Of a stretch of 50,235 nucleotides of DNA, positions 1 through 7,855 are shown piece after piece. The number at the start of each line of letters is the position of its first letter. Position 1 is the first letter of the stretch. Under the pieces are notes generated by a model. That model saw nothing but the letters and a program-made list of their open reading frames with translations. It searched no databases and was not told where the DNA came from. A program made the translations under genes and the position numbers. The stretch spans positions 1-50,235 of the forward strand of contig JAIBAQ010000020.1 of assembly GCA_019695095.1 (NCBI GenBank). Reading direction: 5' to 3'. The DNA comes from Candidatus Hydrogenedentota bacterium. Lineage in GTDB: Bacteria > Hydrogenedentota > Hydrogenedentia > Hydrogenedentales > SLHB01.

Positions 1-572
1 TCTTCAACCTCTTCCGGCGTGTAGAAGACTGAGCAGTACACCATCAGGCTCTTGTTCTCGACGGCGTTGTAGCGATTGAACCATCTAAACGGATTGTGAC
101 CCGACAACGCGTCCAAGCGACGGCCCATCGCGACCGCGTTGGGCGCTTCCACCAGCAATGTACCCCCGGGACGCAACACGCGGGCAATCTCTTGAAGTAC
201 CGAGAAGGGGTTGTAGAGGTGCTCGATAACGGACGCGAATAAAACCAAATCGAAGAAGGAGTCATCGTACGGAAGGCGCTCGCTGTCCACGTTGCAGGCG
301 ACAGACACGACACCTCGCGCTTTTCCCTTCTCCACGTCGTCACCCAAATCCACCGCGTGCAGTTCCTCGGCGAAGCGCTCGCGGATGACAAGTCCGGCAC
401 CCGCCACGTCGCCCCCGCCGCCGATGTCGAGGCAGCGGCGCTGCTTTGACGTGACATGGCGGTTGAGTAGCTCCAGCACCATGCGGTGTCGCCGTTCATG
501 GAACCGGCGGTATGCGTCGTGATTGTGGTTTTCCAAGGGAGTAATCCTGAATCGCGGGATATGGTAACACAA
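1..572 (-). CDS. Class I SAM-dependent methyltransferase (C-terminus cut off by window edge)
   Basis: The reverse-strand frame reads a Rossmann-fold methyltransferase. Motif I is CLDIGGGGDVAGAG, followed by an acidic strand end (HAVDLGDD), then FFDLVLFASVIEHLYNPFSVL and the post-motif LRPGGTLLVEAPN, as in Methyltransf_11/UbiE-like enzymes that move a methyl group from S-adenosylmethionine. The substrate cannot be told. The frame runs off the left edge, so the C-terminus is missing. No ATG sits at the obvious N-terminus: a TTG at 572 (MCYHIPRFRITPLENHNH) or a TTG at 536 are the candidates, and the first ATG at 482 would remove coding-looking sequence. The family call is secure; the start is not. 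Glycan genes lie at the far end of the window, so an envelope role is possible but unsupported here. Confidence 0.8.
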   Translation of the reverse strand, partial: MCYHIPRFRITPLENHNHDAYRRFHERRHRMVLELLNRHVTSKQRRCLDIGGGGDVAGAGLVIRERFAEELHAVDLGDDVEKGKARGVVSVACNVDSERLPYDDSFFDLVLFASVIEHLYNPFSVLQEIARVLRPGGTLLVEAPNAVAMGRRLDALSGHNPFRWFNRYNAVENKSLMVYCSVFYTPEEVE

Positions 573-666
573 GTGGCGACAGCTACCGTGGAACCCCCTC
601 GATACGCGGCACGAACCGGACCTGCAACTATACGGCCCTCGCTCGGATAAGCTATTATCCAGCAGT

Positions 667-1593
667 ATGATGCGGATCGAGAGGATTACAGACCTCCCCA
701 AGAACTTCGATGAGTTCGTGGTGGAGATTGCCGGGGGACTCGCCGGGTTGTACGGCCCCGCCGCCGCTGAGGCATACGCTGAGAATGGTCCGGCCGGGGT
801 TGCTGCCTCCCTTGCGCACCCGCAGGTGACCGGCTACGCAGCCATCGGAGAGGAAGGCGCCGAGGCCCTGCTCATCGGCGTAATCCGCAATGACCTCGCC
901 CATATATCCTTTATCCACGTCCTGAGCCGGTGCACGGGTAGAGGCCATGAATCGCAGCTCACGGAATGGGCGGTCAACCGTTTTCGGGATGCCGGACTGT
1001 CGGGGATCGTTGCCGAGGCCGTGCCACTTTGTTCGCTGACATTGGACGACACCTATGCCCGCCTTGGATTTCTGCGTGTCGACCGCATGATCATGATTGC
1101 GCCGCTGACGGCCGGGGCTTTGGCCGTCGACAGTCTCCGCACCAGCCATCCCTTGGCCGAAAAGGACTGGGAAGAGGCGGCGGGAGTCGTGTTGGATGCG
1201 TACCGGGATCACCCAGGACAGTTGCTCCATTCGGAAGTGAGGAACATGGAGGCCGCGATGGCGTTTATTGCGAGCGCCACATCGGGGGGCTTCGGGCGCA
1301 CGCGCCCAGGGTTTATTCGATGCATACGCCGCGGGGGACGGATGGCGGGCGTTTTGTTTGGATGCGAAGCGGCTCCCCAGGTCGGGTTCATCCTTCAGGT
1401 TGCCGTGGCGCCGGAATTTCAGGGAAGAGGTTTCGGGCGCACCTTGTTATGCGAAGTGGCGCAGTGCTTCCGCGAAGCGTCCTACGAACGTCTTGCCCTT
1501 GGCGTTACCGAGGACAATCCCGCGCGTCGTCTGTATGAGCGGCTGGGTTTCAAGAAGTTGCGGCCAGTGACGGCCTACGCGTGGTGGCGTTAG
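667..1593 (+). CDS. Tandem GNAT-domain N-acetyltransferase
   Basis: The 308-residue protein looks like two GNAT halves. The C-terminal half carries a clear motif A: VAVAPEFQGRGFGRTLL, with the acetyl-CoA pyrophosphate-binding QGRGFG at residues 252-257, then VTEDNPARRLYERLGFKK, the usual motif B end. The N-terminal half (about 50-145) ends in DDTYARLGFLRVDRM, which resembles a degenerate second GNAT domain without a good Q/RxxGxG. GNAT enzymes move acetyl from acetyl-CoA to an amine; the target is unknown. Two ATGs (667, 670) compete. A TATTAT hexamer at 653-658 puts a possible transcription start only a few bases upstream and no Shine-Dalgarno sequence is visible, so the mRNA may be nearly leaderless. 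Confidence 0.8.
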   Translation: MMRIERITDLPKNFDEFVVEIAGGLAGLYGPAAAEAYAENGPAGVAASLAHPQVTGYAAIGEEGAEALLIGVIRNDLAHISFIHVLSRCTGRGHESQLTEWAVNRFRDAGLSGIVAEAVPLCSLTLDDTYARLGFLRVDRMIMIAPLTAGALAVDSLRTSHPLAEKDWEEAAGVVLDAYRDHPGQLLHSEVRNMEAAMAFIASATSGGFGRTRPGFIRCIRRGGRMAGVLFGCEAAPQVGFILQVAVAPEFQGRGFGRTLLCEVAQCFREASYERLALGVTEDNPARRLYERLGFKKLRPVTAYAWWR

Positions 1594-1740
1594 GCAACGC
1601 GCAATTCGTGGGCTTGACGGGCCTACTGGATTTTCACCCCGTACTCACGGCACTCTACTTGGGCGTAGACGCGCGGTTTAAGCGGAAGAGCCACGCATGC
1701 AAATGAGCGATGGAAGTCAACCCCGAAAGGCGATGCACGA

Positions 1741-2673
1741 ATGCTCAGAGTCTTTGCGATAGGTTTTGTCTTCTGCGCGGCGGTTGTGTGCGCGGAGTCT
1801 CCTTTCCCCGCCGAGTTGGAGTATCTCAACCAGTTTGCGTCCAGTGAAGACGCTATGGTTACCGGGGTGCGCCAGTATCACGTTTTGCAGCAAGCGATGG
1901 CCGACTGGGATGTGGACATCGCGGAGAGTCTCGCGGGCCAGGGAGAGAAGGAAGATGCGAGCGACCGGATGAAGCAGAGGCAGCAACGCTTCGAGCTCAT
2001 CGAGAAGGCGTACAATGTGTTGCTTGGCCACTATCCCCACAACGCGCGCGCCCAAAACTACTATGGAGAGTTCCTGTACGACTGCAAAGGCGACCAGATG
2101 GGGGCGATCAAGGCTTGGAAGATCGCCATCGCCGAGGACTCCAAACTGAGTCTTCCCTACAACAACCTGGGTATCCACTACTGCCATCGCGGCGACATCG
2201 CGCTTGGGCTGGAATATCAGCGGAAAGCCGTAGACCTCGATCCGGACAACCCCGACTACAAGTACAATCTCGCGCAGACGTACCTGATCAATTGGCCCGA
2301 GGTGCAGAAAGAACTCAAGTGGGACAAGAAAAAGGTCTTCTTCGAGGCGATGAAACTATCGCGCAGGGCGGCGGAGTTGAAGCCGGATGACTACGAGTTG
2401 CTGGAAGACTATGCCGTGAACTTTTTCGCGGCGGATCGATTTGAAGTGGAGCCCAATTGGAACGATGCGGCAAAAGCGTGGGAACAAGCGCGCGCCAAGG
2501 CCAGGCGCACCGATCAGGTCTTCTACACGTGGCTCAACGAGGCGCGTGTGCGTATCCGGCAACCCGAATACGAACAGGCCATGATTTGCCTGGATGAAGC
2601 ATTGAAGCTCGAGCCGACTAGCGACGTTGCCAAGAAACTCAAGCGTGAAGTGGAAGCGAAACTGGCTCAGTAA
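1741..2673 (+). CDS. Secreted tetratricopeptide-repeat protein
   Basis: The 310-residue protein has an N-terminal hydrophobic signal (MLRVFAIGFVFCAAVVCA, cleavage probably after the VCA). Helical TPR units follow. The clearest is at about residues 137-185 (YNNLGIHYCHRGDIALGLEY then AVDLDPDNPDYKYNLAQTYL), with another near the C-terminus (VRIRQPEYEQAMICLDEALK). TPRs form a protein-binding solenoid; the partner is unknown. AAAGG lies about 12 bases before the ATG. The signal peptidase I gene starts three bases after the stop, so the two are probably one transcript and the TPR protein may be a scaffold in the same export step. That last point is inference. Confidence 0.75.
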   Translation: MLRVFAIGFVFCAAVVCAESPFPAELEYLNQFASSEDAMVTGVRQYHVLQQAMADWDVDIAESLAGQGEKEDASDRMKQRQQRFELIEKAYNVLLGHYPHNARAQNYYGEFLYDCKGDQMGAIKAWKIAIAEDSKLSLPYNNLGIHYCHRGDIALGLEYQRKAVDLDPDNPDYKYNLAQTYLINWPEVQKELKWDKKKVFFEAMKLSRRAAELKPDDYELLEDYAVNFFAADRFEVEPNWNDAAKAWEQARAKARRTDQVFYTWLNEARVRIRQPEYEQAMICLDEALKLEPTSDVAKKLKREVEAKLAQ

Positions 2674-2675
2674 AG

Positions 2676-3308
2676 ATGGAACTACCACAGTTTATAGGAA
2701 ATCTCCCCCGCGGACGTGTGGCGTTCTACTCCGTGGTAATCATCGGGTCGCTGGTGCCCATATACGTGTTCGGAATTATGGGTGCGGTACCTTTTAAAGT
2801 GCCTTCCAGGTCGATGGAGCCCACGCTGCTGCCGGGAGACTACCTGTTTGCCACTCCCGAAGAGTACTACCACCGTGGCGACATCATCGTGCTTCGCGAC
2901 CCGACCCAGAAAGGGGCCTATCTCGTCAAACGGCTCGTGGGATTGCCGGGCGACACGATTTCGGAGGACAACGGGTATCTCTCCATTAATGGCAAGTACG
3001 CATCGGAGCCGTACCTGTTTGAACCCGTCAATTACGTTCTTGTGCCGGTCACCGTTCCGGAGAACGAGATCCTCGTACTGGGAGACAACCGTAACGAGAG
3101 CGAAGACAGCAGCCGCTGGTTGATCGATCCCGACACGGGCGAAGTCACCGTGAGCGACGAATATGGCAACAAGGGTCCCGATGGCAAGAATTACAAGCGG
3201 ACGGTGCCCATCTCATCGGTTATCGGAAAGGTCCGCTATATCTACTTGCCATTCAGCAGGGCCGGGAAAGTGGAATCCTATCCGCTGGTGAATGTGGACG
3301 GAGAATAG
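2676..3308 (+). CDS. lepB: Signal peptidase I (leader peptidase)
   Basis: This enzyme removes signal peptides from exported proteins at the outer face of the inner membrane. The 210-residue protein has one N-terminal membrane segment (residues 16-38). Box B is PSRSMEPTLLPGD with nucleophile Ser46, box D is KRLVGLPGD with general base Lys85, and box E is GDNRNESEDSSRW (136-148), so the Ser/Lys dyad is intact. The length is typical of one-TM enzymes. Translation probably depends on the upstream TPR gene, since only two bases separate its stop from this ATG. The insert between box E and the end (about 150-185) is acidic and glycine-rich, a mild peculiarity. Confidence 0.93.
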   Translation: MELPQFIGNLPRGRVAFYSVVIIGSLVPIYVFGIMGAVPFKVPSRSMEPTLLPGDYLFATPEEYYHRGDIIVLRDPTQKGAYLVKRLVGLPGDTISEDNGYLSINGKYASEPYLFEPVNYVLVPVTVPENEILVLGDNRNESEDSSRWLIDPDTGEVTVSDEYGNKGPDGKNYKRTVPISSVIGKVRYIYLPFSRAGKVESYPLVNVDGE

Positions 3309-3323
3309 TCCGGATTTCTCACA

Positions 3324-3917
3324 CTACAACTCGGGATGAAACACGCGGTTGACCGGAGTCCGGTGGCACCTCGGACACACAAGCGAACCGTCCTTGGTGC
3401 GATTGCGTGTGGCATTCTTTACGCACGCGACACAGACTACCGCTTGGCACCGTGAGCAGACCAGCCCCAAATCCGCATGCAATTCGGGGGCCTCGTTTAA
3501 GCGGCCATCGTACAACATCGGCGGCCACGGAGCCTTGCGCAGCGGTTTGCTGCACTCCATGCAGGTAGACGTCTTCACTTGCGGCGAATACAAGTTTGCC
3601 CCAATCCACTCCGGCGGACGGCGGTCCATGAGGAACGCGTGCGAGGCTTCGCAATAGGGACAAACGAATTCAGCCATCTTTCGGCCTCTCAGTTCGGGCT
3701 TGACTCGGACGCAAAGGGCCATTTCAGGTCCCGACAAGGTGACAAGCTGATGCGGGTGAATGACCAAGTGGCGGTGGCACGTGTTGCACTCCATCTCAAA
3801 CGAGCTCGTCGGACCACCGCCCCGCGTCGACCCTTCCTTGCTGCGCATCCACGCGCGGAGCGTTAAAGCCAGCACCACAACCGTGCCTGCAATCCCGATG
3901 ATCACGGAGACTTCCAT
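3324..3917 (-). CDS. Membrane-anchored multi-zinc-ribbon protein
   Basis: From the ATG at 3917 the protein has about 197 residues. A membrane helix at the extreme N-terminus (VSVIIGIAGTVVVLALTLRAW) is followed by a cytoplasmic-looking region with six CxxC pairs: CNTC, CPYC, CMEC, CSRC, CVAC and CPRC. These would make about three zinc ribbons, with histidines nearby (CNTCHRHLVIHPHQ). I recognise no named family. A TTG at 3932 would add MKSAS and has AAGGA directly against it, so the ATG is chosen on codon preference alone. The gene converges on lepB and diverges from the small membrane protein at 4017. Confidence 0.65.
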   Translation of the reverse strand: MEVSVIIGIAGTVVVLALTLRAWMRSKEGSTRGGGPTSSFEMECNTCHRHLVIHPHQLVTLSGPEMALCVRVKPELRGRKMAEFVCPYCEASHAFLMDRRPPEWIGANLYSPQVKTSTCMECSKPLRKAPWPPMLYDGRLNEAPELHADLGLVCSRCQAVVCVACVKNATRNRTKDGSLVCPRCHRTPVNRVFHPEL

Positions 3918-3981
3918 AGAGGCTGATTTCAATCCTTATTCTGTCGCGCTTCTGGCATCGCACCGGGCGTACGGACTCCAC

Positions 3982-4010
3982 TTGTCAGAACGCGACGCGC
4001 TTTCTATACT
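3982..4010 (+). promoter_or_regulatory. Sigma-70-type promoter giving a leaderless start
   Basis: TTGTCA (3982-3987), a 17-base spacer and TATACT (4005-4010). The expected transcription start is at about 4017, exactly the A of the next ATG, and no ribosome binding site precedes that gene. Confidence 0.65.
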
Positions 4011-4016
4011 GAGACT

Positions 4017-4592
4017 ATGAAACCAATACTTATTTTAGCCGCATGCGCTATCCTGGGCGCAGGTCTCGATTTCAAGGAAAACATCATATACCGGCTTGAA
4101 CTCAAGAGTTCCGCCGAGCCCGTGTATGGATACTACAAGTCCGAGGCGTCCACGCCCAAGGGAAAAGTTTACTACTTCAAAATGGTCAGTCCGGATTCCA
4201 ATGCCACGCTGCCTCCAGGTTCCTATCAGGAAAGCGAAATCGCCGACCGATTCGAAGTAAGCGATGACGAGTGGAAGCAGCTTCAGGAACAAGCACAAGC
4301 CAGAGCGGGAAACGTCAAAGTTCAGACTTCCTCCGGCGAGATATGGGTAAACGCGCACGAATTTGAACTCGCCAAACGCGCTACCCAAATGGCAGAAGAA
4401 CGTCTCAAGCGATCAAAGCCTACCGAAATCACGGAGTCAACGGAGTCGGAGCCTGTAGTCTTGACCGAACCTGCACCGAGCCCGGGTTTCCTGAAGCTGT
4501 GGGGAGGGCACATCGCGCTGGCGGCTGGTGTGGTCCTGCTCATCGGCGCGGTGGTCAAGTTCATGATACTGGGCGCGTCAGGCCGAGGCTGA
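4017..4592 (+). CDS. Small secreted or membrane protein with C-terminal anchor
   Basis: The 191-residue protein of unknown function has a short N-terminal signal-like segment (MKPILILAACAILGAGLDF). Next comes a polar domain (about 20-115) with aromatic KVYYFKMVSPDS, then a charged helix (FELAKRATQMAEERLKRSK), a Thr/Glu/Pro linker, and a C-terminal membrane helix (HIALAAGVVLLIGAVVKFMIL) ending in a short glycine-rich tail. It has the shape of a bitopic envelope protein. The ATG sits at the predicted +1 of a good promoter, so it may be translated from a leaderless mRNA. It converges on the cyclase gene, with about 50 bases between stops. Confidence 0.6.
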   Translation: MKPILILAACAILGAGLDFKENIIYRLELKSSAEPVYGYYKSEASTPKGKVYYFKMVSPDSNATLPPGSYQESEIADRFEVSDDEWKQLQEQAQARAGNVKVQTSSGEIWVNAHEFELAKRATQMAEERLKRSKPTEITESTESEPVVLTEPAPSPGFLKLWGGHIALAAGVVLLIGAVVKFMILGASGRG

Positions 4593-4641
4593 GCGGAGGT
4601 CGAGTTCGGGCGTCAGGCCGCGCGTGCTGCGGGCGGCTTCA

Positions 4642-6276
4642 CTATTGAATCGCTTCCACCTCGTAGGCGTGTACGGGTTCTTCCTTGCCCTTGAGAAGGA
4701 CGGTGCCGATGGCACGCGCTTTCACGTGGTCTTTGATGAGCTCATAGGTCGTATCCGCAACCACAACCTGTCCGGGTTCAGCCAGCGAACACAGCCGCCG
4801 CGCAGTATTGACCCGATCGCCGACAACGGTGAACTCCATGCGATCGGGCGATCCCACCAGTCCCGCGATGACCTCGCCTGTGGCAACCCCGATGCCCAGC
4901 TCAAAGGGAGGCAGGCCCGCTTGCTGGCGCTTCGTGTTCATCTCATGGTTGCGGATTTGCATCGTCACCGCGGCGGTCACCGCGCGCAAGGCGTCGTCGT
5001 CCCGGTTGAGCGGCGAGCCGAACACCGCCATGATCTCGTCGCCGATGTACTTGTCGAGCGTACCCTGCATCGAAAAGATGATCTGCGTCATCGCGGTGAA
5101 GTGCTCGTTGAGCATGTCGACCAAGGTCGATGCGGGCAGCCGTTCCGCGATGGGTGTGAAGCCTCGAATATCGCAGAAGAACGCCGTGACCACGCGCTTG
5201 GTGCCGCCAAGCTCGAGCGCGCCTTCCTTGCGCATGATCTCTTCGACAATTGACGGCGACAAGAAGCGTCCGAGATTTGCGCGCTTCTTCTCCGTTTCCA
5301 CCATGCGCTGATAGAGACGCACATTGTCGATGGCGAACGCGGCCTGCGCGGCAACCGACGCGAACAATTCCAGGTCTTCCTGGTTAAACGTATGGGTTGT
5401 GCTGCGCGTGTCGACGTAGATTGAGCCAAGGAGTCGATCTTCGATGCGCAGCGGCACGCACATCGCGCTGCGAATCTGCTGGCGGATGATGCTTTCGCTC
5501 CCGCTGTATTGTTGGTCGTCGCTGGTCATCAGCACGGGTTCACCCGACATCGCGGCGCGGCCCGCAATGCTCATACTCGGAGATCCCGCGCGCATATCCT
5601 GCCCCATCTCGCGGGCAACGCTGACGCGAAGTGCGCCCGTGGCTTCTTCTCGCACCATCAGAAAGCCCCGGTCCGCGCCCGTGACTTCCATGGCCGTATC
5701 GAGAACGGCGGACAACCGCTTCGAGATGTCGAAGTCCGAAGCGAGCAGTTTGCTGGCCTGATAGAGCGCGGAAAGCCTGCGGAAGGCGCGGCTCATGGTC
5801 AGAACGTCTTGCTTGGCGGTTTCCTGTGCGACGGCCTGCGCCTGGGGCTGCCCGCTGGTTGCCTGCTTGCCAATCATGGTGAGTGTGCTGCTAACGCGAT
5901 CCATCTCGTCGCGAATCTTGGCCAGATCCTGAACCAGAGACGATGGCGAAGAGGAATCCGGTTTGGGAGCCTGGCCGGGGTCGTCAGCAAGGTAGACGAG
6001 CAGGCAATTGCCGCCGAGACGGATTTCATCGCGATCGCTGAGTACGCGCTCGACAATGCGCTGATTGTTGACGTAGGTGCCGTTCAGGCTATTGAGATCC
6101 ATGACGACAACTTGGTCGCCCCGCCGGAGGATTTTCGCGTGATGCCGGGAGACGCCTTCGATCGCCAGCGAGACGGTATTGTCTTCGGCGCGCCCCAAAT
6201 GCGTAATGGCAGCGGTAATAGGCACGGTATACTGCTGCGCGCCGGGCTGTTGAGGATCGACCAGAAGCCTAGGCAT
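4642..6276 (-). CDS. FHA-GAF-class III adenylate/guanylate cyclase
   Basis: Domains of this 544-residue protein in order: an FHA phosphothreonine-binding domain (about 20-95; GR at 28-29, SRHH 43-46, LNSLNGT 61-67), a linker, a GAF domain (about 170-325), a short coiled-coil-like signalling helix (QRMVETEKKRANLGRFL) and a C-terminal class III cyclase domain. The metal-binding aspartates are Asp369 (FCDIRGFT) and Asp413 (KYIGDEIM). The transition-state pair is Asn490 and Arg494 (VGDRVNTARR). Purine-selecting residues Lys409 and Thr483 favour ATP, hence cAMP. It looks active and soluble, gated by a phosphoprotein (FHA) and a small ligand (GAF). It has its own promoter and is insulated from rplL by a terminator. 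A CNB-domain protein at 35.2 kb is a candidate receptor. FHA binding and ATP specificity are inferred from motifs. Confidence 0.92.
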   Translation of the reverse strand: MPRLLVDPQQPGAQQYTVPITAAITHLGRAEDNTVSLAIEGVSRHHAKILRRGDQVVVMDLNSLNGTYVNNQRIVERVLSDRDEIRLGGNCLLVYLADDPGQAPKPDSSSPSSLVQDLAKIRDEMDRVSSTLTMIGKQATSGQPQAQAVAQETAKQDVLTMSRAFRRLSALYQASKLLASDFDISKRLSAVLDTAMEVTGADRGFLMVREEATGALRVSVAREMGQDMRAGSPSMSIAGRAAMSGEPVLMTSDDQQYSGSESIIRQQIRSAMCVPLRIEDRLLGSIYVDTRSTTHTFNQEDLELFASVAAQAAFAIDNVRLYQRMVETEKKRANLGRFLSPSIVEEIMRKEGALELGGTKRVVTAFFCDIRGFTPIAERLPASTLVDMLNEHFTAMTQIIFSMQGTLDKYIGDEIMAVFGSPLNRDDDALRAVTAAVTMQIRNHEMNTKRQQAGLPPFELGIGVATGEVIAGLVGSPDRMEFTVVGDRVNTARRLCSLAEPGQVVVADTTYELIKDHVKARAIGTVLLKGKEEPVHAYEVEAIQ

Positions 6277-6305
6277 GCCAGGAACTCCACACCGGGTTTT
6301 GCGTG

Positions 6306-6334
6306 ATAATACGATGCGGCGGGGAGGCGATCAA
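6306..6334 (-). promoter_or_regulatory. Predicted promoter of the FHA-GAF cyclase
   Basis: On the reverse strand, TTGATC (6329-6334), a 17-base spacer and TATTAT (6306-6311). The start falls near 6299, giving a leader of about 23 bases with a GGAG before the ATG at 6276. Confidence 0.6.
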
Positions 6335-6342
6335 CGCGCCAC

Positions 6343-6385
6343 GGAAACAAGAAACGCGGCGAGTGCCGAAACACTCGCCGCGTTT
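6343..6385 (-). terminator. Intrinsic terminator of the rplJ-rplL unit
   Basis: A perfect 14-bp stem (6352-6365 with 6372-6385) closes a six-base loop and is followed on the reverse strand by a T-rich run. It lies 24 bases after the rplL stop and separates the stalk genes from the cyclase. Confidence 0.85.
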
Positions 6386-6408
6386 GATCTGAATCGACAA
6401 AACGAGGA

Positions 6409-6810
<402 letters not shown>

Positions 6811-6904
6811 GGATTGAAACTCCTACACGTATCGGGCACACAGCCCGTATTCATTCGTTTAAGCAGCGGCGCGAGCCCCTGTGGCCCGCCTCGCCCGCAG
6901 CCGT

Positions 6905-7429
6905 CTACGCGGCGGCGCCTTCCTTCTGTTTCTTGATCTGGTCGAGCACGTTGACCAGATTACGCGGCATGGCACTGAGCACGCCGACGAAGTTGCGCAA
7001 CGGCGCGGCGATCGTTCCGACGACCTGGCCGATAAGCACTTCGCGCGACGGCAGGCTCGCCAGCGCTTCCAGTTGCGCGGGACCCAGCACCTTGCCGTCC
7101 AGGATACCTCCCGTCATGGAGACGACCGGGACGTCCTTGTTGAACTCCTTGAGAACCTTGGGCGGCGCGGCGGGATCGTTCGAGAACGTCCATGCGGTCG
7201 GGCCATCCATGAACTTCGCGGCGTCGGACAGATTCAGTTCGTCGAGAACGCGCTTGGCCAGCGTGTTCTTGTAGACTTTCATCTGGACATTCGAATCGCG
7301 AAGCTTCTTGCGTAGCAACGACACCTGGCCGGCCTTGATTCCGATGTATTTCGTCATCACGACGACCTGATGGGCTTCGATGCGCTCCTTGAGTTCGGAT
7401 ACGGCATCAATCTTTTCTTGCTTTGGCAC
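6905..7429 (-). CDS. rplJ: 50S ribosomal protein L10
   Basis: L10 anchors L7/L12 dimers to 23S rRNA and, bound to L12, represses its own operon through the leader RNA. The 174-residue protein has the family layout: N-terminal RNA-binding part (MTKYIGIKAGQVSLLRKKLR, NVQMKVYKNTLAKRVLDE), PVVSMTGGILDGKVL in the middle, and a C-terminal helix (RNLVNVLDQIKKQKEGAAA) that binds L12. The start is GTG at 7429, seven bases after AAAGGAGGTGA, a near-perfect Shine-Dalgarno. Upstream is a chaperone gene in the other direction instead of rplA. Confidence 0.96.
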   Translation of the reverse strand: MPKQEKIDAVSELKERIEAHQVVVMTKYIGIKAGQVSLLRKKLRDSNVQMKVYKNTLAKRVLDELNLSDAAKFMDGPTAWTFSNDPAAPPKVLKEFNKDVPVVSMTGGILDGKVLGPAQLEALASLPSREVLIGQVVGTIAAPLRNFVGVLSAMPRNLVNVLDQIKKQKEGAAA

Positions 7430-7458
7430 TTGCAGTCACCTCCTTTCCAAAGCGAAAT

Positions 7459-7490
7459 AAAAAACCCGCACGGTCCGAAGACAGTGCGGG
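7459..7490 (-). terminator. Leader attenuator hairpin before rplJ
   Basis: On the reverse strand, CCCGCAC pairs with GTGCGGG. One mismatch then leads into GTC/GAC closed by a TTCG tetraloop, and six Ts follow immediately. It sits between the L10-binding part of the leader and the Shine-Dalgarno, the place expected for a transcription attenuator. Confidence 0.75.
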
Positions 7491-7599
7491 ATAGGATTCT
7501 CCAAAAAATGGTTCCGTACCGCGGTCTCGGCAGGCAATTTTAAGGCCTAAAGGCCACCGGCTGTCTTCAACCAACGATTACACGGTTTCCCGTGCGGTC
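7465..7599 (-). ncRNA. Ribosomal protein L10 leader (autoregulatory 5' UTR)
   Basis: From the predicted start near 7599 the reverse strand contains the hallmark segments of the bacterial L10 leader (Rfam L10_leader): GTTGAAGACAGCCGGTG, a TTAAAATT stretch, and CCTGCCGAG, together forming the kink-turn-containing L10(L12)4 site. A strong hairpin with a T run follows directly before the rplJ ribosome binding site. By analogy with known leaders, excess L10-L12 binding should shut the operon down. Recognition is by eye from conserved segments; a covariance-model search would settle it. Confidence 0.8.
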
Positions 7600-7605
7600 G
7601 GGGAT

Positions 7606-7635
7606 ATCGTAGCAAATGGCGGGCGGCACGATCAA
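7606..7635 (-). promoter_or_regulatory. Predicted promoter of rplJ-rplL
   Basis: On the reverse strand, TTGATC (7630-7635), an 18-base spacer and TACGAT (7606-7611). It places the start at about 7599, just before the L10 leader. Confidence 0.6.
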
Positions 7636-7701
7636 ACTCTCGTCGTGGGAGGTGGGGCGCGTGGCGAATTCAGCCGTGTATCGGAGGTGTGCATCGATGG
7701 T

Positions 7702-7730
7702 TTGCGCAGTTTTCCGCGCTATGGTATGCT
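7702..7730 (+). promoter_or_regulatory. Predicted promoter of the parvulin chaperone gene
   Basis: TTGCGC (7702-7707), a 17-base spacer and TATGCT (7725-7730). This is about 125 bases upstream of the likely ATG at 7856. The -35 is only a partial match. Confidence 0.45.
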
Positions 7731-7855
7731 TCTCGGGTTAGCGCATAGACTGTAAAACCGAGAAAATCAGGTAGCCCGGCGCGGCTTGGATGCTCCCAAT
7801 TCGACTGCTGGGATTCCGTGCTGTTCGTTACCGCATAGCGAGGATCGAATCTACG

